Positions 57,967 through 64,000 of a DNA stretch of 64,000 nucleotides are shown here, one piece after another. The notes under the pieces were generated by a model. The model did no database searches and was not told the origin of the DNA. It was given only the letters and a program-made list of their open reading frames with translations. The stretch spans positions 53,856,850 through 53,920,849 of the forward strand of contig CM066991.1 in assembly GCA_033977485.1 (NCBI GenBank), written 5' to 3'. The position numbers were made by a program, and so were the translations under genes. The stretch is from Hydrangea macrophylla. Taxonomy: Eukaryota; Streptophyta; Magnoliopsida; Cornales; Hydrangeaceae. Positions within the stretch are counted from its first letter, which is position 1; every line of letters begins with the position of its first letter.

Positions 57967-58407
57967 TAAGCTGAGACAAGTTTTCTTCTTTGCTTAAGCT
58001 TTGGACGTGTGGCACCTTTCTTCTCTCTCTATATATATATGAGAGTATTTATGGCCCTTGGTCTGTTTTGCACAGCTTGAGAGAGAGAGACATATCTTGT
58101 GAGTTATATATATATATATCCATACACACACACTCACTGCCCTTGGTAGCAAGAAGAAGATGAGGAAGATAGGAAGAAGAAGAAGAAGGAAAGAGAAGGA
58201 GAGGCAGAGTTGAGACAGAGAGAGAGAGAGAGAGAGATCTTGGAGGGTTTTCAAGCTCACACACTCCAAAACAAGGCCTTGGTGAGTTAAAACTCACTTG
58301 GTCCCTTTATGTGATGTTTTTACAAGTTATGCTGAAGTTTAGATATGTTTAATGCTTAGTTTTGACATTTATATATATTTTATTAATCTGCTGGTGAAGG
58401 CGAAGTG

Positions 58408-58612
58408 CCAATCGATTGGCATAATTACTAATCGATTGCCATCAGTCTGGACCCAATCGATTGGATAGAATTCCAATCAATTGACATCCCAATCGATTGC
58501 CAATGTTAGCAATCGATTGACATTGTTTTAGACCCAATCGATTGCCAGTTTCCTCAATCGATTGTTATGATTTTTGTTCCAATCGATTGGAACTTATCCC
58601 AATCGATTGGTA
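58408..58612 (+). repeat. CAATCGATTG palindrome cluster 2 of M (after the leader)
   Basis: Eight exact CAATCGATTG sites and two one-base variants lie in about 205 bp, with spacings of 16-25 bp (20 is commonest). Unlike cluster 1 this one is downstream of the presumed transcription start. Confidence 0.85.
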
Positions 58613-59486
58613 TTGGCAGAACATGGATTCCTTTGCCTATTTTTTATATAAGAGATTCGATTGTTCGATTCCCGATTCAGACTTCTGTCATGCGACTATG
58701 GGATAGACAGGGGTAATGTAACACTACAGAATAAAGGATATTTTGATAAACGGAAGACTATGACTGCGTGGGTAACATGTTGATTTGTGTATTGAGTTTG
58801 ATATCCGTTTCTTTTAATCAGAGTAGTCAGGCCACATTGGGAATTGTCATATGTCGATATTAAAACATAACTTAGGTAGGTTTGATAAGTTCTGGGAATG
58901 GTACGTGGACGGACGTTTGGTCATGATATGTTCTTAAAAGCCGGTGAACTGTTAAATGTTCTTAAAAGGCGGTGAGCTGAACCAAATAGTCCTAGGCTAA
59001 ATCAGAGGATTCATGATATGCTCTTAAAAGCCGGTGAACTGGTAAATGTTTTTAAAGAGGCGGTGAGCTGGAAAGTATGGTAGATTACGTTGAATCGTGG
59101 CAATAGATGATGTGCCTTGTTCAAAACTTTAAGTCCCTGAAATGCGGTGAGCAGGATATATTGTTCTTAAAAGCTGGGGACGGACTGACGTGAAGGCCAT
59201 GACATGTGGTGAGCAGGATATATTGCTCTTAAAAGCAATGGACAGAATAATGGTGTATCCCTAGAGTTAAACGATTGAGTCTGTTTCATTCAGTCAGAGT
59301 ATGTTTAATATCCGTCTTTGAGTAATAAGACGACTAGGGTTGGTTAACGACGTTGAGTAAAGGAGAAAGATATTATGATAGTAGAACTTTAACTCGTGTC
59401 TTCATAGTTTGTTATTTACTTCAGATAACTAGTACCTTGTTAGTTTATACTCACTCAGTTCTCAGTAAGCTGACAGCCTTTATTGA

Positions 59487-59642
59487 CTGGATTTTCCCCG
59501 TCCAGACTATCCTGTACCTTATTCTGCAGATGACGGAGCCTACAACAACGGTTACTATCCGGGAGAGGAATACGTAGAGGATGGCCCCACTAATGATGCT
59601 TATGTCGGGGAGAACTACTACGCTGACGTGTACGCCAGCTGA
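59487..59642 (+). other. 51-codon open stretch in M
   Basis: Between a stop at 59484 and the stop at 59640-59642, the frame encodes a Tyr/Gly/Glu/Asp-rich peptide with segments DDGAYNNGYYPGEEYVED and GENYYADVYAS. No ATG is present in frame, so it would need a non-AUG start or splicing (a CTGCAG lies at 59525). It may be a chance open frame in LTR sequence. Confidence 0.3.
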
Positions 59643-60615
59643 AGACCTGGAGATAGTTATTAGTTACTATTTCTGTTTAAACTATTTTGGTTATATTTGG
59701 TACTTGGGCATATGTTGCTTCCAAACCTTATATATACTTCTGTTGTAGCATTACTATTGTAATAACTCTGATGTTTCTAATAGAAGCAACGGCTATTTAT
59801 ATTCAGTTTATTTTTATTACTATTCTTGTTGTAGACTAGTACTGTGTGGTGTGGATCATTAGTGACATTCACCAGTCATTCCCTATGAACCCAAAAAAAG
59901 GAAATTTATTTTTCTCTATTTTTGCTGCTCCGGGGAGTGACATGTGGTTTGTAGTCTATAGGTTCAAGTTGGATCCCTAAGACTTGTGTTATGTTTAACT
60001 CATACCAGTCATGTGACTGACCTGAGTGTGTTATGCATTCAGGGGCGTTTCTATATGAAACGTAGTCGAATGTATTTGTACATGTTTAGTATTTGGGAAT
60101 TTTCTGTGGAGCTGTTGATGTCTTGGAGTTGCAGTTGTGTAGTATTGTACTTTGCATTAGTTGTATCTTATTTAATTTTGTTTCTGGCATTTGTGGGCTA
60201 TATTTGTATTATTATAATAAGGATGGTATACTGGGTATTGAGAACGTTGTAGTTACTCTGACCAATGGATGTATAGATTTTATTTTGATTTATTTTCTTT
60301 CCGCTTAACTCTGTAAAGAGAGTTTTATTTAATGGAAATAACATATCTTTTGTAAATCGAAATGATATATAATATGTGTAATGGAACTTTATTTCTTTTA
60401 AAATGAAATGAATGTTTTGGAAATGAAGCAGTTTAGTAATGATACTACGAAAGAGAGAGACCATGGATTCAATTTAAAATTAAAATCCAATTCCATTTTT
60501 AATAATTTTCTTGGAGCATGTGTAAGAGTTTGTCAGCTCGGCTTTTGGTTGGCGAATATCAGTTCGGATACAAACTCTTAACTGAATTTGGTTGTCCAAA
60601 ATTTAGGGTATGACA

Positions 60616-61012
60616 AGACCACACCTAGCCTTAGGCTGGTGTGTGTTTATGTGTGTATATATATATATATGGATTGTACATATTATATGAATAGGGAGCA
60701 CCACTTGTTAAAGTCTGTTTAAAAAAAAAACAGATTCAATTTTGAATGAATTGTATTCAATTTTCTTTACCGAGTGTTTAGTGTTGTAGTAATGGAAAAT
60801 GTAGAGATTAAGTTGTAATTGCTACTAAAAGTTTTTATGTAGCAAATATGTGTGGTTAAATTTTATTTTAAATATTTTAAGTGCTATAATTGTTGTAATT
60901 CAAATGATGAATTTAAAAGTGGCATTTGAGTTCTGATGTGTAAGAGATTTCAGCATTTGCACCATGGACGTGTGCAGATCACATGGTCAGTAGTGTGTAG
61001 ATATAGTGTGTC

Positions 61013-61045
<33 letters not shown>

Positions 61046-61830
61046 GCACTAGTACAATATACTATTTCATATTGTCAGATATATTGTGAAATATATAGTA
61101 TGAGAAATTATAGTGTGTGAAAAATCTGTTATCAACTTATTTCCCTGTTGACTATATAGCCTTAGACTCGTGATATTTTATTCTTTCGAAGTTCGCTTGA
61201 GATGATTCAAACATTTGGGGCTCAACTTTACTAGATTTTATATTTTTGTTTTTATAGAGGACTCCACTCAAACAAAAATTTTAAAACAAAAATTTTTATC
61301 TACAGTGAGTTTTGGAAATATAGAAAAACTCAATTTTATTATTTTTGAAGATTGGGTTATCTGCCTTATGATAGGATTTTTTAATTCTTAGCAACTTGCT
61401 TGTAGAGTTGTAATGCTTTTTGGGATAAGCATTTAATAGTAGACATAAAATTTTAAAAAAAAAACATTTGACTTTTGAGTCTATTGATGGAAATTTTTAT
61501 GAGTGTATATCTCTATATTAGTCGAGGGATAGTGGGGCTAGGTTCTCAACCTCCTGTTTTATCCAATCTAGATATATTGGATTTAGAACGCACGATAGAG
61601 GTCACGACATATTACTTGAACCACAAAAATGTAAGAGGGCTAGGCGCTCAAAAGATTTTGAAAGTAATTTTTTGTATACATTTATTTATTTTAAAAGAGA
61701 TAATATGGGACAACTTTTCAAATGTTATTTTGAAAATAAAATATGGATTTATAATTTCCAACCATTATTTGAGAACTTGTAGATTTGTCATATCCATATG
61801 TAAAATTATTGAAAGAAAAATAGAGAATTA
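60616..61830. other. Right flank of L, no gene recognised
   Basis: AT-rich DNA with TG/TA microsatellites at 60640-60672 and 61010-61045. The plus-strand frame 61475-61831 is open but matches nothing I recognise. It runs up to the Copia remnant, so part of it could be worn pol. Confidence 0.5.
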
Positions 61831-62880
61831 GAAGATGTAATTTATTTGGATAAACCTGAAGGGTTTATAGATCCGAACAAGAATAAAGTATGTCAACTTG
61901 TATACACTTATATGGTTTAAAATTGGAACCGAACCAGTAGTATGAAAAATTGATCAAGCTATCTTTTCAAATAGTTTTAAAATGAAAGTGACAATTGTAT
62001 TTGCAACAAATACAATTATGAAGCATTTGTTATGATATGAAGATGATATATTAATTTTGGTTCTATTTTAGAGATTGAAAAATAGAGACCAAAAATACAT
62101 TGTCATTTAATTTTGATATAAAAGATTTTGGTGAAGCCAATGTAATTTTATTAAAGATACAAGAGCTATTGTTTGCATTTACTTTGATGAATCTCATTGG
62201 AGTGAAATGTTTTACTTGGAGTTGACAATTTGATTTTCACCTTCGGGAAGAATTAAATTTTGAAAGAAAAAAAAATGTCTGTATACCTAGAGATACGGAA
62301 GAAATTGTTTTGAAAATGTATTACATACTTCAAAATTCGAAAGAATTTAAATTTTGGTTTTTCAAGGCCATATGTTAGCCAAACTTTTTGGGGGAGGAAA
62401 GTATAAATTTTCAAAATCAGGAGTGTAAATTGGTTTTCGGTTTTAGATGAGACAAAATCAACAAGTATATTTATTTTTACACTTAGCGGAGGTGCAGTAT
62501 CTTGGAAGCCATCCAAGCAAACTTGCACAACTAAATCAATGATGGAATCTGAGTTATTAGCTTTTAAAAAAGCTAGTACTGAGGTTGAGTAGTTTAGAAA
62601 CCTCTTAGAAGATATTCCTATTTGGAATAAACCAACTCCACCAGTGTCATTACAGTGTGATAGCCAAGCTATAATAGGCCGAGCTATGATTAAGTCCTAT
62701 AATGTAAGAGTAGGCATACACGCCTAAGACATAATATTGTGAGACAACTGTTTGAGATAAAGTTGTATCTCTTAAATTTTGTAAGGTCAGAAGTGAATTT
62801 GACTGACACTTTAATAAAATCACTAGGGAGAATACTAGTGTATAAAACATCGAGGGGAATGGGACTTATGCTTTAACAAA
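61831..62880 (+). pseudogene. Decayed Ty1/Copia RT-RNase H remnant
   Basis: Shifting plus-strand frames give DVIYLDKPEGFIDPNKNKVC (the RT stretch before SLYGLKQ), a long eroded middle, then the RNase H segment SGGAVSWKPSKQTCTTKSMM-ESELLAF, PPVSLQCDSQAIIGRA and a final RGMG. Many stops and indels interrupt it; the YVDD box can only be guessed (WYIN/DDDILILV near 62035-62060). It is older than F and from another Copia lineage. Its upstream gag, protease and integrase are absent. Confidence 0.85.
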
Positions 62881-64000
62881 AATCAACAATGATGGTAACC
62901 CAACCTATGTAATTGGAGAGCCCAGGAAATAGGTTCATATGGGTAATAACAAGTCATTGGTTGGATTGAGATGCACTATAAATTTATTATATAATTGTCC
63001 CTTTTCTATGGTGTATAGTGCAATTGCAATGAGAAAGGTTGAGTTAATCTCTTAATGAATTCCATAGTCCATATTGGTTGGATGGTATGTTTAATTGCAA
63101 TGCATACTTGATGGATTCACCTATATAAGTGTGAAAGTGGGGCCGCTTTCTATGAAAACTTAGGCAAGTTTTTTAGAGCACTTATGAAAATTTAGGATGG
63201 CACAGGGCCTAGAGGCGCCACACCAATTAGAGTTGCTCAAATTTTGAGGAGTCAATGTGGGTGCAAGACGATTGGTTTACAATAAGGGATTCTGGTTCAT
63301 AGAAATTTATGTTTCACCAAATTCCTGTAAGTCAGTTCTTGTATTCATAGGGATTGGTTCAAAGCCCTAAAGACACCAGTTTTGATGCGTTGAATTTTCT
63401 TGCTCCACTCATTTTTATATATTATTTGAATTTTTGAAATTGTGCGGACATGCGGTGCGTACGCGAATGTCGGTCAATTTGAATACGTACGAGAGAGTGT
63501 GATCATATTTTATGCACTCAGGAATTAAGTTTTTGTGCACATGTTTATAACATATTAAATATCCTTAATTCATTTTATGGCTGTTGGTATGCCAAACAGT
63601 TTGTATAAAATACTGTTATTGCACAATAACTAGGTTTTAATCTCCAGTGTTAAAACTAGTTTTAATACTAGGGTTAATTAGTATTATATCCCTCTATTAT
63701 AGGCTTTTTTGGCAATAGGACCCTCGGTTAATACATTTTTGGATGAAGTCCCTTTCATATTTTCAGTCCCAAACTACCCCTAGGACCACTTGCGCCGGAG
63801 AAATAGTTGGGTCTTCATCACACCATTTATTGCAACAGTAACCCCTTCCAAAACCATTTCTTCCCCAAATTTCTCCCTAAAATTCTGCTTTTTACAAATG
63901 GAAGTTTCATAATCTATCATAATCAAGATGTCAATATTGCTGAATTTCTTTGTATGAGTTTTTACCCCATTTCAAAATTGTGATGTATTAGAAATTCAAT
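62881..64000 (+). other. 3' non-coding tail of the Copia remnant and unassigned DNA
   Basis: 62881-63420 follows RNase H directly and has the look of a Copia 3' untranslated part (short words repeated around GGATGGTATG and CACCTATATAAGTGTG). I cannot place an LTR boundary. 63420-64000 is AT-rich with no gene, repeat or terminus that I can support. Confidence 0.45.

Larger units (their letters stand above)
57727..59942 (+). mobile_element. Solo LTR M (Ty3/Gypsy-like)
   Basis: The 2216-bp insertion is bounded by TGTAATACCC and GGGGAGTGACA, with TGTGG duplicated (57722-57726 and 59943-59947). L's 5' LTR at about 44585 is the empty site. It carries a U3 palindrome cluster, a TATA-rich core at 58029-58040 bracketed by CTCTC..GAGAG, a GA-rich leader (58078-58240), a second palindrome cluster, a repeat of TTCTTAAAAGCCGGTGAACTG-like words (58920-59240) and a protein-like 51-codon stretch. 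Confidence 0.92.
43944..60615 (+). mobile_element. Element L: Ty3/Gypsy retrotransposon (chromovirus-like), body lost
   Basis: It comprises the 5' LTR end, an iMet-like PBS, a short leader, then element J, then a 3' remnant with polypurine tract and the full 3' LTR. The 3' remnant ends ..GAGATGAAATTTC..AAGGAGGGTAGAA next to TGTAACAGCCC, an arrangement common in Tekay/Del-type chromoviruses. No gag or pol of L remains; either J replaced it or it was deleted first. The right flank of L is AGACC (60616-60620). Confidence 0.78.
55335..60615 (+). repeat. 3' LTR of L (3.06 kb net, holds solo LTR M)
   Basis: It runs from TGTAACAGCCCG to GGGTATGACA. A TATATATATA stretch is at 55802-55811, followed by a GA microsatellite leader (55860-55900). 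A 14-G run lies at 55732-55745. A small repeat GGCGACT.CGTGGAT.ACCC is at 56683-56745. The part after 57048 matches the 5' LTR. Confidence 0.85.

Noticed and set aside
61475..61831. 118-codon plus-strand frame as a host gene
   Set aside because: No recognisable domain, AT-driven composition, and it runs directly into worn Copia pol; not enough to call a gene.

Overview
The window looks like intergenic DNA from a plant, most probably a eudicot with a repeat-rich genome. It is AT-rich and consists almost entirely of nested, mostly broken LTR retrotransposons. I found no intact host gene. The longest coding remnants are retroelement gag and pol, and the tRNA-like stretches are primer-binding sites, not tRNA genes.

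Layout, left to right. 1-1877: unassigned DNA with a weak candidate gene fragment. 1878-14589: element A (+), a gag/pol-less Tat/Ogre-like Ty3 element with 3-kb LTRs, a hAT-type MITE (5082-5628) and two large tandem arrays (9405-12735). 13133-17465: its truncated 3' LTR and another LTR copy of the family (G). 17466-21110: the 3' LTR and internal end of a related minus-strand element (C). 21110-38249: element E (-), a Ty3/Gypsy element with 5' LTR, PBS, gag, protease, RT, RNase H and truncated integrase. Its RT is split at a CCTGT duplication by a compound insertion (22936-33409) made of Ty1/Copia element F plus part of a different Ty3 LTR, X. 38255-43943: element B (-), a relative of A that keeps a frameshifted gag; E sits inside it, and B sits in the 5' LTR of Ty3 element L. 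43944-60615: L (+), whose 5' LTR end and PBS lie at 43944-45272 and whose 3' end and 3' LTR lie at 55114-60615. Inside L is a worn Ty3-like element J (PBS at 48175; right end at 55113). Two solo LTRs are clearly visible: Copia N (53152-54631, in J's 3' LTR) and M (57727-59942, in L's 3' LTR). 60616-64000: flank with a decayed Copia pol (61831-62880).

Relative insertion order can be read for many pieces, because paralogous copies preserve empty sites for the MITE, N and M. Several abutting junctions (near 14590, 17466, 21110 and 53087) lack target duplications and look like deletions or illegitimate recombination.

The most interesting signal is not protein coding. It is short inverted repeats whose pairing, rather than sequence, is kept. 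There are phased palindrome arrays upstream of TATA boxes in several LTR families, a TATA-abutting hairpin with compensatory changes, a covarying 35-nt stem-loop in the 3' internal regions of A and C, and a covarying hairpin minisatellite in the leader of J. In addition, the PBS of A and B matches about 50 nt of tRNA-Arg, from CCA through the anticodon arm, and carries a base consistent with copying of an inosine-34-modified tRNA. All alignments were made by eye; no search or folding program was run.
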